From: RSA11 sp965652565
Lineage (GTDB): Bacteria; Actinomycetota; Thermoleophilia; Solirubrobacterales; 70-9
Length of the DNA: 20,251 nucleotides
Assembly (NCBI GenBank): GCA_965652565.1
Contig: CBFGWL010000056.1
Coordinates: 1-20,251 of the forward strand
Direction of reading: 5' to 3'
Within the stretch, counting starts at the first letter, position 1, and each line of letters starts with the position of its first letter. Shown piece after piece: positions 5,161 to 13,897 of this stretch. Under the pieces are notes generated by a model. It worked only from the letters and a program-made list of their open reading frames with translations. It searched no databases and was not told the origin of the DNA. The translations under genes and the position numbers were made by a program.

Positions 5161-7374
5161 GTGCTTGGCGCGATCTCCCGCTTCGCTTCCGGCCCGCGCA
5201 CGAAGTGGTTCGTGCTCGCGGCCTGGGTCCTGATCGGACTCGGGCTCGCCCAGTTTCAGCCCAAGCTGCAGGAGGCCACGACCAACGAGAACGAGGCCTT
5301 CCTGCCGGCCTCGGCGGAGTCGACCGAGGTCAACGACCTGATCTCCGATCGGTTCCCCGACGGGCGCGAGGTGGACGCGCTCATCGTCTACAACCGCGAC
5401 GGTGGCCTGAGCGCCGCCGACCGGCAGCGGATCACCGAGGACGCCCTCGCGATCGCCGGCGTCGACCGCCCCAACCCGGCCGCGCCGTGCTCCAGCGAGC
5501 TCAGCGATCTGCTCAGCGTCATCGATCCGTTCGCCGGCCCGGTGTGCGGCGCGAGCGAGCTCGCCGCCCAGGACGGAGAGGAGACCGGCGCCGGCGGCCC
5601 GCCCGACGATGCGACGCGCTCGGTGTCCGCGGATGGGAGCACGGCGGCGATGCTCGTCCGCACGAACTCCGAGGACAGCGAGGTGATCCAGGAGAACGTC
5701 GTCGCGCTGCGGGACCTCGTCCCCTCGTCGGATGGGCCCGAGGGTGAGCTGCGCGCGTATGTGACCGGGGTCGCCGGGATCGTCAACGACTCGGTCGAGG
5801 TCTTCGAGTCGGTCGACCTGACCCTGCTCATGGTCACCGTCACGCTGATCCTCGTTCTCCTGCTCCTCATCTACCGCTCGCCGGTGGTCGCGCTGGTGCC
5901 GCTCTTCGTGGTCGCGATCGCGTACTGCATCGCGGCCGCGGCGGTGTACGGGCTGATCGAGGCGGGCGCGATCGACGTCAGCGGGCAGACGACGGCGCTG
6001 CTGATCATCCTGATGTTCGGCGCCGGCACCGACTACTGCCTGCTGATCGTCGCTCGCTACAGGGAGGAGTTGCGTCAGCGCGAGGACGTGCACGACGCGA
6101 TGGCGCACGCGACGGAGCGGACGGCGCCGGCGATCCTCTCGGCCGGCGGCACCGTGGTGGCGGCGATGCTCGTTCTGATGCTCGCCGACATGCAGTCGAC
6201 GGCGTCCATGGGTCCGGTGCTGGGGCTCGGTGTCGCGATCATGATCGCCGCGGGCCTCACCCTCCTGCCCGCCCTCCTCTCCTGCCTGGGCCGGCGCGCG
6301 TTCTGGCCCTCGGTCCCGCGGGTCGGGACGGAGCAGCAGGGCGCGCTGGGGATCTGGCGGCGCATCGGCCACTTCGTCCACGACCGGCCCGTCTTCACGC
6401 TCCTGCTCTCTGTCGGCGTCCTCGCCCTCGGTGCCCTCGGCAACCTGCAGGAGCGCGGCATCCTCGATTTCGGCGAGGGCTTCCGCAACGATCCCGAGTC
6501 GGTCCAGGGCCAGCGGATCGTGGAGCGCGAGCTCGCCGCCGGCCAGACCGCGCCGACGGCGGTGGTCGCCGCAGCCTCGATCGCCGACGAGGTAGCCGCC
6601 GTGGTCGCCGAGCACGAGGGGGTCGAGGCTGCGGGTATCACCGGGCGCTCCGAGGACGGGGAGCTGGTGCGCATCGACGCGACGCTCGCCTACGACCCCT
6701 TCTCCGACGAGGCCAGCGAGACGATCCCGGCGTTGCGCTCGAGCATCGGGGAGGTGGCGGGCGGGGAGCTCGCCCTGGTGGGCGGCCTGACCGCCGAGAA
6801 CTACGACACCGAGGAAACGCTCGATGCCGACGCGCGCCTGATCGTGCCCCTCGTCCTTGCGGTGATCTTCCTGATCCTCTGCGCGCTCCTGCGAGCGTTC
6901 GTCGCGCCCCTGTACCTGATCGCGACCGTGGTCCTGTCCTTCGCGTTCGCGATCGGCGCCTCGACGCTGATCTTCACCGAGATCTTCAACCAGCCCGACA
7001 GCGACCCGTCGCTCGCCACGTTCGCGTTCATCTTCCTCGTCGCGCTCGGCGTCGACTACAACATCTTCCTGATCAGCCGGATCCGCGAGGAGGCGCACAG
7101 GCGTCCGACGAAGGACGCGGTGATCCTCGGCCTCGAGCGCACGGGCGGCGTGATCACCTCCGCCGGCCTGATCCTCGCGGGCACGTTCTGCGCCCTCATG
7201 ACCCTGCCTCTCGAGGTGCTCTTCCAGATCGGGTTCACGATCGCGCTCGGCCTCATCGTCGACACGTTCCTCGTGCGCACGATCGTGGTGCCCTCGATCG
7301 CGTTCCTGCTAGGCGAGCGCAATTGGTGGCCGTCGCGGATCAGCCACGAGAACGCGCGGATGCCCGCCCCCTGA
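5161..7374 (+). CDS. MMPL/RND-family membrane transporter
   Basis: The 737-aa protein has two RND-like halves: a first transmembrane helix (about 15-34), an extracytoplasmic loop (about 35-210), five clustered helices, then the same arrangement repeated. The two proton-relay motifs known from MmpL3 are present: GAGTDY (Asp291-Tyr292) and GVDYN (Asp632-Tyr633). The family exports lipids, siderophores or hydrophobic compounds using proton-motive force; the substrate here is unknown. The first loop carries a Cys pair (APCSSE and PVCGASE) that could form a disulphide. An in-frame TTG 54 nt further upstream exists, but GTG 5161 is preferred because it follows a -10-like box at 8 nt and removes a non-conserved leader. 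It is divergent from the 3-hydroxyacyl-CoA dehydrogenase gene with an 86-bp gap. Confidence 0.9.
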   Translation: MLGAISRFASGPRTKWFVLAAWVLIGLGLAQFQPKLQEATTNENEAFLPASAESTEVNDLISDRFPDGREVDALIVYNRDGGLSAADRQRITEDALAIAGVDRPNPAAPCSSELSDLLSVIDPFAGPVCGASELAAQDGEETGAGGPPDDATRSVSADGSTAAMLVRTNSEDSEVIQENVVALRDLVPSSDGPEGELRAYVTGVAGIVNDSVEVFESVDLTLLMVTVTLILVLLLLIYRSPVVALVPLFVVAIAYCIAAAAVYGLIEAGAIDVSGQTTALLIILMFGAGTDYCLLIVARYREELRQREDVHDAMAHATERTAPAILSAGGTVVAAMLVLMLADMQSTASMGPVLGLGVAIMIAAGLTLLPALLSCLGRRAFWPSVPRVGTEQQGALGIWRRIGHFVHDRPVFTLLLSVGVLALGALGNLQERGILDFGEGFRNDPESVQGQRIVERELAAGQTAPTAVVAAASIADEVAAVVAEHEGVEAAGITGRSEDGELVRIDATLAYDPFSDEASETIPALRSSIGEVAGGELALVGGLTAENYDTEETLDADARLIVPLVLAVIFLILCALLRAFVAPLYLIATVVLSFAFAIGASTLIFTEIFNQPDSDPSLATFAFIFLVALGVDYNIFLISRIREEAHRRPTKDAVILGLERTGGVITSAGLILAGTFCALMTLPLEVLFQIGFTIALGLIVDTFLVRTIVVPSIAFLLGERNWWPSRISHENARMPAP

Positions 7375-7427
7375 CGGTGGCGGCGAACGGGATGTCACAA
7401 CGCGCATCGCTCCGGCGTCGAGTAACT

Positions 7428-7443
7428 GACTGACGAGTCAGTC
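7428..7443. promoter_or_regulatory. Perfect 16-bp palindrome, TetR-type operator candidate
   Basis: GACTGAC-GA-GTCAGTC is a 7-bp inverted repeat with a 2-bp centre. The centre is too short for a good hairpin, so a dimeric DNA-binding protein is the likelier reader. It ends 7 bp before the -10 box at 7451 and covers the expected -35 position, consistent with repression. Symmetric GAC/GTC-rich sites of this size are typical of TetR-family regulators of acyl-CoA genes; no such regulator is in the window. Confidence 0.65.
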
Positions 7444-7450
7444 GAAACGC

Positions 7451-7456
7451 TATCGT
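7451..7456 (+). promoter_or_regulatory. Candidate -10 box TATCGT of the thiolase promoter
   Basis: TATCGT sits 30 nt before the thiolase ATG, giving a leader of about 23 nt that contains a full AGGAGG Shine-Dalgarno (7477-7482). The same hexamer occurs in the context CGC(T)TATCGTC before the lipoprotein gene at 8704. Confidence 0.5.
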
Positions 7457-7486
7457 CTCCTCTACTGCGAAGGCTTAGGAGGCTCC

Positions 7487-8668
<1,182 letters not shown>

Positions 8669-8703
8669 GCGAAGCCACCGCCTCCGGCTCGGCCCGGTTC
8701 GCT

Positions 8704-8709
8704 TATCGT
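8704..8709 (+). promoter_or_regulatory. Candidate -10 box TATCGT before the lipoprotein gene
   Basis: TATCGT is flanked as CGCTTATCGTC, closely like the thiolase -10 region. The predicted transcript would start near 8716 and include the purine-rich GGAGAGGAAAGGG ahead of ATG 8744. No palindromic operator is seen here. Confidence 0.4.
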
Positions 8710-8743
8710 CCCCGCGTCGGCGGAGAGGAAAGGGCTGTCGGGG

Positions 8744-9220
8744 ATGGAAGTTCGTGTGCGTAGGTTGCTCGGCCTGGTGGCCGCTGTGGCGCTCGGCTGC
8801 GCCGGCTGCGGGGCTGACGAGGAGGGCAGCGCCGAGGCGACCGGCGCGCCGGTCGGCGAGGATCTCTCCTCCTACATCGCGGCCGCGGATGAGATCTGCA
8901 GGGAGGCCGACGAGGAGGCGGTGGAGCAGATCGGCAAGCGGTTCGCCGGGCTCACCCCCGAGAACGCCAAGCCCAAGCAGCTGCGGCGCATCGCCGAGGA
9001 GATCCTCGTGCCGGTCCTCAAGAAGCAGCTCAGGGAGTTGCGCGCGCTGCCGATGCCCGAGGACGACGCGGAGGAGCTGAGCGCGATCTACGCCAAGGTC
9101 CAGGCAGGGATCCGCGAGGTGCTCGACGATCCGAAGCTCGTCATCTCCGGCACGACGCCGTCGCTGCGCGAGGCGAGCGACCTCGCCGGCGACTACGGCT
9201 TCCAGACCTGCGGGCGGTAG
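8744..9220 (+). CDS. Putative lipoprotein, 158 aa
   Basis: The N-terminus has basic residues (VRVRR), a hydrophobic core (LLGLVAAVALG) and a lipobox-like VALGC, making Cys19 the likely lipidated residue. Cys22 follows but lacks suitable upstream residues. The mature part starts acidic and Gly/Ala-rich, then is mainly helical and charged. Two further cysteines, Cys52 (ADEIC) and Cys156 (QTCGR, four residues from the end), could pair across the domain. I recognise a general pattern of small actinobacterial lipoproteins but no named family or function. The stop is 9 nt before the GTG of the oxidoreductase gene, so the two are probably co-transcribed. Confidence 0.8.
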   Translation: MEVRVRRLLGLVAAVALGCAGCGADEEGSAEATGAPVGEDLSSYIAAADEICREADEEAVEQIGKRFAGLTPENAKPKQLRRIAEEILVPVLKKQLRELRALPMPEDDAEELSAIYAKVQAGIREVLDDPKLVISGTTPSLREASDLAGDYGFQTCGR

Positions 9221-9229
9221 GCGGAGCCG

Positions 9230-10258
9230 GTGGGCGCTCTCGATCGCATCCAGATCGCCGCGCTGGGCGAGAGCCTGGACGACCTCGCGCAGGAGGCGCG
9301 GGCGGCCGAGCGCGCCGGGGTGGAGGGCCTATGGGCGGTCGAGCTCTACCGCTCCACGATGACCCAGGCCACTTGGCTCGCCGCTCACACCGAGCGCATC
9401 GGCATCGGCACCGGGATCACGTGGGGCTTCACGCGGAGCCCGATGATCCTCGCCCTGTCGGCGCTCGACATCGACGAGGCCTCGGGCGGGCGCTTCCGGC
9501 TCGGCCTGGGGGCGGGCGTGAAGCGACTGAACGAGACGTGGCACGGCGTGGAGTACGGCCGGCCCGCACCGCACCTGCGCGAGACGATCGAGGCCGTCCG
9601 GCTGATCATGGACAAGGCGCACACCGGCGAGCCGATCCGCTTCGAGGGCGCCTACCACGACATCGACATCAAGGGCTGGATGCGCCCCCACCCGCCCGTG
9701 CGCGAGCGCGTGCCGATCTACACCGCCGCGGTGCAGCAGGGCATGGCCCGCATGGCGGGCGACGTCGCCGACGGGCTGCTCGGGCATTTGATCTGTTCGC
9801 CACGGTGGCTGGAGGAGGTCGTGATCCCCAACTTCGAGCTTGGCTTGCGGCGCTCGGGCCGATCCCGTGCCGATTTCGATTTCGTGCCCGGCGTTTGCTG
9901 CGCGATCGACGATGACGAGGAGGCGGCGTACGAGGCCGCGCGCCGCACGATCGCCTTCTACGCAACCGTGCGCACCTACGCGCCCCTGTGGGAGCTGCAT
10001 GGCTTCGGGGAGCAGGCGGAGGGCGTGCGTAGCGCCTTCCGGGCCGGCGACTTCGCGAACCTTGCCTCGCACGTCACGGATGAGATGGTGGATACCTACT
10101 GCGCCGTCGGCCCGGCGGACAAGGTCCGCGAGCGGGTCGAGCAGGTGGCCGAGCTCGGCGACGGGCTCAGCCTGACGCCGCCCACCTACTTCATCGAGCC
10201 CGAGCGCATCGCGGCCTACCAGCAGCGGATCATCGACACGTTCGCCCCGGGCGCCTAG
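9230..10258 (+). CDS. LLM-class (luciferase-like) oxidoreductase, probably F420-dependent
   Basis: The 342-aa protein has the luciferase-like monooxygenase TIM barrel: EARAAERAGVEGLWAVEL in the first helix-strand region, RIGIGTGITWGFTRSPMILALSALDIDEASGGRFRLGLGAG (family hallmark, about 55-95), and PIYTAAVQQGMARMAGDVADGLLGH further on. In actinobacteria such proteins mostly use coenzyme F420 rather than FMN, which is why F420 is proposed; the cofactor is not proven here. GTG 9230 is the natural start, with GGCGGAG overlapping the previous stop codon and only a 9-nt gap to the lipoprotein gene. The substrate is unknown. The gene converges with the methyltransferase gene, with only 16 bp between the two stop codons. 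Confidence 0.88.
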   Translation: MGALDRIQIAALGESLDDLAQEARAAERAGVEGLWAVELYRSTMTQATWLAAHTERIGIGTGITWGFTRSPMILALSALDIDEASGGRFRLGLGAGVKRLNETWHGVEYGRPAPHLRETIEAVRLIMDKAHTGEPIRFEGAYHDIDIKGWMRPHPPVRERVPIYTAAVQQGMARMAGDVADGLLGHLICSPRWLEEVVIPNFELGLRRSGRSRADFDFVPGVCCAIDDDEEAAYEAARRTIAFYATVRTYAPLWELHGFGEQAEGVRSAFRAGDFANLASHVTDEMVDTYCAVGPADKVRERVEQVAELGDGLSLTPPTYFIEPERIAAYQQRIIDTFAPGA

Positions 10259-10274
10259 CGGTCCGGGCGGGCGC

Positions 10275-11060
10275 TCAGTCCGCGAGCCTGCCGCCCACGA
10301 ACTGGACGAACCCCGAGACGCGCTTGCCGATCTCGACGAAGCCGCGCGCGGCGAGCGCATCGGTGATCTCGTCGGGTTCGAAGACCCGCATGCCGCTCAG
10401 GCGCTCGGTCAGCGGTCCCAGCGGCCAGGGGGCGACCGGCCGGCGGATCGACGTCATGAGCGCGATGCGCCCTCCCGGGCCGAGCACCCGGCGCATCTCG
10501 TCGAGCCCCTGGAACGGATCGGCGAACAAATGCAGCGCGGCGAAGCAGCACACGGCATCGACGCTGCCGTCGCGCAGCGGCAGCGCGGTGGCGTCGCCGC
10601 GGACGAAGACGAGGTTCTCGGCGCCCGACTTGCGGCTGTCGGCGGCGGCGCGGGCGAGCATCGTGGGCGAGGCGTCGAGGCCAACGACGAAGCCGCGCTC
10701 GCCGGCGATCCGGGCGAACGCGCGCGAGAAGTTGCCCGGTCCGCACGCTACGTCGAGGACGCGCTCCCCGCCGGTGAGCCCGAGGAAGAGCCGGGCGATG
10801 CGCAACTCCTCGCTCATGCCGGGCCCGCCGAGACCCTTGACCGCGCGGCCCAGCGCCGGCCGCCACCAGCGTTCGTAGATCGCCGGCACCAGGCTGGTCA
10901 GCATCAGGTTCTGCGCGGCGCCGGTCGACTCCACGCCGCCCGGCAGCAGGTCGAGGTAGCCCTCGCGCCAAGCGTCGGCGTCGCTCGCGCGGGCGGCGGC
11001 CTCCGCGGTGAGCAGTTCGGCGAGGCGGGTGCGCGCGAGCTCGGCCGGCGCGGCGGTCAT
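10275..11060 (-). CDS. Class I SAM-dependent methyltransferase
   Basis: The 261-aa protein has motif I VLDVACGPGNFSRAF (about 100-114), the acidic ribose-binding residue in VVGLDAS, GDATALPLRDGSVDAVCC (motif II region) and RRVLGPGGRIAL (motif III). This is the Methyltransf_11/UbiE-like fold. An N-terminal extension of about 80 residues (helical, with YERWWRPALGRAVKGL) is typical of small-molecule methyltransferases acting on quinones, lipids or secondary metabolites. The substrate cannot be named. Its ATG overlaps the TGA of the 76-aa gene upstream (ATGA at 11057-11060), so translation is likely coupled. Confidence 0.87.
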   Translation of the reverse strand: MTAAPAELARTRLAELLTAEAAARASDADAWREGYLDLLPGGVESTGAAQNLMLTSLVPAIYERWWRPALGRAVKGLGGPGMSEELRIARLFLGLTGGERVLDVACGPGNFSRAFARIAGERGFVVGLDASPTMLARAAADSRKSGAENLVFVRGDATALPLRDGSVDAVCCFAALHLFADPFQGLDEMRRVLGPGGRIALMTSIRRPVAPWPLGPLTERLSGMRVFEPDEITDALAARGFVEIGKRVSGFVQFVGGRLAD

Positions 11061-11287
11061 CCCCGCCCGCGCGGCTCCCCGGAGTGGGCGGCGAGCGCCG
11101 TGAGGCGCTCGATCTGCCGCTCGCCCTCGGCGCGCGCCGGGTCGTCGGCCGGCAGCGACTCGATCAGCTTCGCGATCCGGTTGCGGATCTGCAGCGAGAA
11201 GTGGGGCGTAGCGGGGCCCGCGAGCGCGCGGATGTCATCCACCGTGACCCGGCGGGTGAGCCGATCCGCTCGTTCGCTTTCGCTCAT
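11057..11287 (-). CDS. Small uncharacterised protein, 76 aa
   Basis: The family is not recognised. The protein is soluble, charged and mostly helical. An N-terminal half containing VTVDDIRALAGPATPHFSLQ is followed by a long amphipathic stretch (IRNRIAKLIESLPADD, then EGERQIERLTALAAH) that could mediate protein contacts. A GAGGGA Shine-Dalgarno precedes ATG 11287 by about 5 nt. It lies between the cell-wall-repeat protein (31-nt gap) and the methyltransferase (4-nt overlap), so it belongs to one transcription unit. Small coupled proteins sometimes act as partner or dosage subunits of the next enzyme; that role is conjecture here. Confidence 0.75.
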   Translation of the reverse strand: MSESERADRLTRRVTVDDIRALAGPATPHFSLQIRNRIAKLIESLPADDPARAEGERQIERLTALAAHSGEPRGRG

Positions 11288-11318
11288 CTTGTCCCTCGTC
11301 TAGTTCGTGTCGGCGTTC

Positions 11319-12620
11319 TCAGTCCGCTCGGGTTTCCGGCTCCGGTGTGCCCGGTGCCGGCCCCAGTGCGGAGTCACCTTCGCCGGAGCGTACCGGGGCG
11401 AGCTCGACGATCTCGTCGAGCTCGGCCTGCAGGCCCGTTGAGACCGACTCCTCGTCGCCGATGATCCAGATGTGGTTGTAAACCGCGCGGGTCGGGTCGC
11501 TCTCGTAGCCGGGCTTGAGATCGAGCAGGTAGCCCGCGAGGGCGGGTGGCGCTGCGCCGGCGTCGTCGGTGAGCAGGAGCGGGCCCCAGCTACCGCTCGC
11601 CGAGAGCGGCGCGGCCGCGGCGGCGTCGGTCGGCCGCGCGGTATTGGTGATCACGAACCCGTGCCCGGGGTCGTTGATGTTCCAGCCGAACTCGCCGCGG
11701 ACGTAGCGGGCGAACGCGATCGCGTTCTCCACCGGCCCCTCGTCGCCGACGCGCTCCACCCGTGCGCCCGCGCGGCGCAGCTCACGGAACGCCTCCTTGG
11801 AGATCGCCGACGGTGGGCCGAGCACGAACACGGACGCGTCGTCCCAGCGCTCGATCGCGTCGAGCGTCGCGGCCGGAACCGAGTCGCGCTGCGTGAAGAG
11901 GATCGGGTCGCCCGAGCCCGCCGCCCACGCGGCGGCGGGCATCGCGTACTCGGGCTCGTCCGAGCTGACCACCAGCAGATGCTGTGGGTCGTCGCCGGCC
12001 AGATCCGCACGCAGGGTCGCGATCGCGGCCGCCAGCTCGGCCGGGTTGCCGCCGCTGAGCTCCTCGGTACGCAGATCGTCGGGCGCCGCGGCGTCCCCGA
12101 TCACGAAGGCCTGGTCGCGCTTCGTTGCGGCGGAGCCCTGCGGATCGAGGGCCGCCAGCGCGTCGGCGGTGAGCTCGGGGACCTCGCCGCCGGCGGTGAA
12201 GAGGAGTGGGGCCGAGATCGGGTCCGCGAACAGCACGGATGCAGCGAGCGCGCCGTGCCAGTCCTCGACGTCGGCCAGGGCCACCGCGGGTGGCGAGGAG
12301 GAGGGGAAGGTCGCGAGCGCGGCGCCGGCGGCGATCGAGATCGAATCGCCCCCCGCGACGCGAGTCGTGTTGCGGGTCGCGAACGCCGGGAAGCCCAGAT
12401 CCTCGGTTTCCTCGGGGACGGTCTCGGTGCGCACGAACACCTCGGGGGCAAGCGCGGGCGCCTCCTCCTCGTCGGCGAGCAGCCGGTCGACGGCCACGTA
12501 GATGCCCGCGATCAGCGCGCAGGCAACCGCGATGCCCGCGATGCCGCGCAGCATCCCCAGCGGGTTGCGGCGCGCGTAGTAGGCGAGGTCCGAGAAGAAG
12601 TAGCCGATCCTCCGCAGCAC
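11319..12620 (-). CDS. Membrane-anchored protein with three cell-wall-binding-repeat-2-like units
   Basis: From GTG 12620 the protein is 433 aa. A short cytoplasmic N-terminus (LRRIGYFFSDLAYYARRN) leads into one transmembrane helix (about 26-46) and then an extracytoplasmic region. That region contains three related alpha/beta units of CWB2 (PF04122) character. Unit one starts TRVAGGDSISIAAG and includes SAPLLFTAGGEVP and AFVIGDAA. Unit two has LLVVSSDEPEYAMPAAAWA, DPILFTQRDSVP and VFVLGPPSAIS. Unit three has GFVITNTARPTDAAAAAPLS, GPLLLTDDAG and IWIIGDEESVS. The C-terminal tail is Pro/Glu-rich. CWB2 domains bind anionic cell-wall polymers in clostridia; binding here is inferred. An in-frame GTG 33 nt upstream (12653) would lengthen the protein by 11 residues, but the TAACGT box 7 nt before 12620 supports the shorter, leaderless start. 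Confidence 0.75.
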   Translation of the reverse strand: MLRRIGYFFSDLAYYARRNPLGMLRGIAGIAVACALIAGIYVAVDRLLADEEEAPALAPEVFVRTETVPEETEDLGFPAFATRNTTRVAGGDSISIAAGAALATFPSSSPPAVALADVEDWHGALAASVLFADPISAPLLFTAGGEVPELTADALAALDPQGSAATKRDQAFVIGDAAAPDDLRTEELSGGNPAELAAAIATLRADLAGDDPQHLLVVSSDEPEYAMPAAAWAAGSGDPILFTQRDSVPAATLDAIERWDDASVFVLGPPSAISKEAFRELRRAGARVERVGDEGPVENAIAFARYVRGEFGWNINDPGHGFVITNTARPTDAAAAAPLSASGSWGPLLLTDDAGAAPPALAGYLLDLKPGYESDPTRAVYNHIWIIGDEESVSTGLQAELDEIVELAPVRSGEGDSALGPAPGTPEPETRAD

Positions 12621-12627
12621 GGCGGGA

Positions 12628-12633
12628 ACGTTA
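12628..12633 (-). promoter_or_regulatory. -10-like TAACGT before the CWB2-type gene
   Basis: On the minus strand TAACGT is followed by 7 nt and then GTG 12620, with no Shine-Dalgarno. This is the same arrangement seen at 5147 and 12681. Confidence 0.45.
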
Positions 12634-12680
12634 GTCGCGTTTGGGGTACGCACCCGCTACTCACCGCGGCGCCGGGGGTC

Positions 12681-12686
12681 TAGCCT
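12681..12686 (+). promoter_or_regulatory. -10-like TAGCCT before the CDF gene
   Basis: TAGCCT is followed by 8 nt and then ATG 12695. No Shine-Dalgarno is present, so a leaderless transcript is likely. The element shares a 74-bp divergent promoter region with the minus-strand gene. Confidence 0.5.
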
Positions 12687-12694
12687 CACCCCTG

Positions 12695-13636
12695 ATGGCC
12701 CACGCGCACGCCCACGGTCACGCTCACAGCCACGCGCTCGACACGCGCCGAGCCGACAGCCGCCGGCGGATGACGATCGCGCTCGCGATCAATCTGGCGA
12801 TGCTCGCCGTGGGCGTCGTGGGCGGCCTCATCACCGGCTCGCTGGCGGTGCTCGCGGACGCGGGCCACGTGCTTTCGGACGTCGGCTCGATCGGCCTCGG
12901 CCTGATGGCCGCGGCGCTCGCCGCTCGCCAGGCCTCCTCGCGCCGGACGTTCGGGTTGCAGCGCAGCGAGGTGCTCGCGGCGCTGGTCAACGGCGTCGCG
13001 CTCGTCGCGATCGGCGTGCTGGTGATCGTCGCCGCAATCGGCCGCTTCGGGGATCCGCCGGACATCGAGGGGTGGGGCGTGCTCGGCATCGGCCTGTTCG
13101 GGCTGGCCGGCAACGTAGCGGCGACCTGGGTCCTGGCGCGCGGCGATCGCACGGACATCAACCTGGAGGGCGTGCTGCGCCACTCGGTCGCCGACGCGCT
13201 CGGCTCGATCGCCGTGGTCGCCTCCGGCGCCGTGATCCTGCTCACCGGGTGGGAGGCGGCCGACCCGCTCGCGAGCCTTGCGGTCGCGCTGCTCATCCTC
13301 GGCTCGTCCTATCGCCTGGTGCGCGAGCCGATGGACGTCCTCATGGAGGCGGCCCCCGAGCACCTGGACGTCGACGATCTCGCGCAGTCGATGGCCTCCG
13401 CGGAGGGCGTGACGAGCGTGCACGACCTCCACGTGTGGACGGTGACGCCGGGCTTCGTGGCGCTCGCGGCGCACGTCGTGGTGGAGCCATCGGTCGACCG
13501 CGACGCCGCGCGGCGCGAGATCGAGTACGTGCTGCGCGAGCGCTACGGCATCGAGCACACGACGCTGCAGATGGAGGAGGACGCCCCGGAGGGCGCGCTG
13601 CTTCAGCTCGAGACCGAGCCCCCCGCGGGCGACTGA
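12695..13636 (+). CDS. CDF-family zinc (divalent metal) efflux transporter
   Basis: The 313-aa protein has six predicted transmembrane helices and a cytoplasmic ferredoxin-like domain (about 210-300). Transport site A is HxxxD on helix 2 (His58, Asp62, in ADAGHVLSD) and HxxxD on helix 5 (His163, Asp167, in RHSVADALGS), the zinc-type pattern of CzcD/ZitB. The N-terminus has alternating histidines (His3, 5, 7, 9, 11, 13), a probable metal-binding tail. The C-terminal domain has HDLHVWTVTPGFVALAAHVVV and GIEHTTLQME, typical of Zn/Cd exporters. A TTG start 54 nt upstream is possible, but ATG 12695 places the His-rich segment at the true N-terminus and follows a -10-like box by 8 nt. Confidence 0.93.
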   Translation: MAHAHAHGHAHSHALDTRRADSRRRMTIALAINLAMLAVGVVGGLITGSLAVLADAGHVLSDVGSIGLGLMAAALAARQASSRRTFGLQRSEVLAALVNGVALVAIGVLVIVAAIGRFGDPPDIEGWGVLGIGLFGLAGNVAATWVLARGDRTDINLEGVLRHSVADALGSIAVVASGAVILLTGWEAADPLASLAVALLILGSSYRLVREPMDVLMEAAPEHLDVDDLAQSMASAEGVTSVHDLHVWTVTPGFVALAAHVVVEPSVDRDAARREIEYVLRERYGIEHTTLQMEEDAPEGALLQLETEPPAGD

Positions 13637-13660
13637 TCCCCGGCACGCCCGGGCCGCGGG

Positions 13661-13746
13661 AACCGGCTTAATCAAGCGTGATCGGCACGCCCTGTGGCGT
13701 CGTCCCGGGCCAGTGCCGGGGCACCCATCGGCGTGCAAAACCGGTT
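13661..13746 (+). other. Structured intergenic stretch downstream of the CDF gene
   Basis: Nested complementary arms are visible: AACCGG (13661-13666) with CCGGTT (13741-13746), and GCACGCC (13685-13691) with GGCGTGC (13730-13736), enclosing a CCCGG/CCGGG hairpin. Competing pairings also exist (GCGTG 13676-13680 with CACGC 13686-13690). It ends about 45 nt before the candidate -10 box at 13790, so it is more likely the 3' end of the CDF transcript than a leader. GC-rich DNA gives such pairings easily. The rest of 13637-13897 holds no gene that I can support. Confidence 0.3.
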
Positions 13747-13789
13747 GCAGGGGTGTGTTAAGGAATGCTCACAAACGGGCATACGCTGC

Positions 13790-13795
13790 TAGTCT
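13790..13795 (+). promoter_or_regulatory. Candidate -10 box TAGTCT upstream of the M23 peptidase gene
   Basis: TAGTCT has CTCACA, a partial -35 match, 16 bp upstream (13768-13773). Use of this site would give a leader of roughly 95 nt before GTG 13898. No known riboswitch is recognised in that leader. Confidence 0.4.
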
Positions 13796-13897
13796 GCGCC
13801 ACTCCGGTTCGCCATCGAGGACGGCCGCTTTCACCAGACGGGGGCGGGACGGCATCGCTATTTCGGCGGACCCCCAAGAGCCCAGGTTTTGTTCGCA

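Noticed and set aside
5089..7098. 669-codon minus-strand open frame
   Set aside because: Antisense shadow of the MMPL gene; its translation is rich in Arg, Glu, His and Asp with no domain, while the plus strand has clear RND motifs.
13637..13897. c-di-AMP (ydaO) riboswitch ahead of the M23 gene
   Set aside because: Considered because such switches precede actinobacterial wall hydrolases, but the conserved core blocks are not seen and the candidate promoter lies downstream of the folded region.
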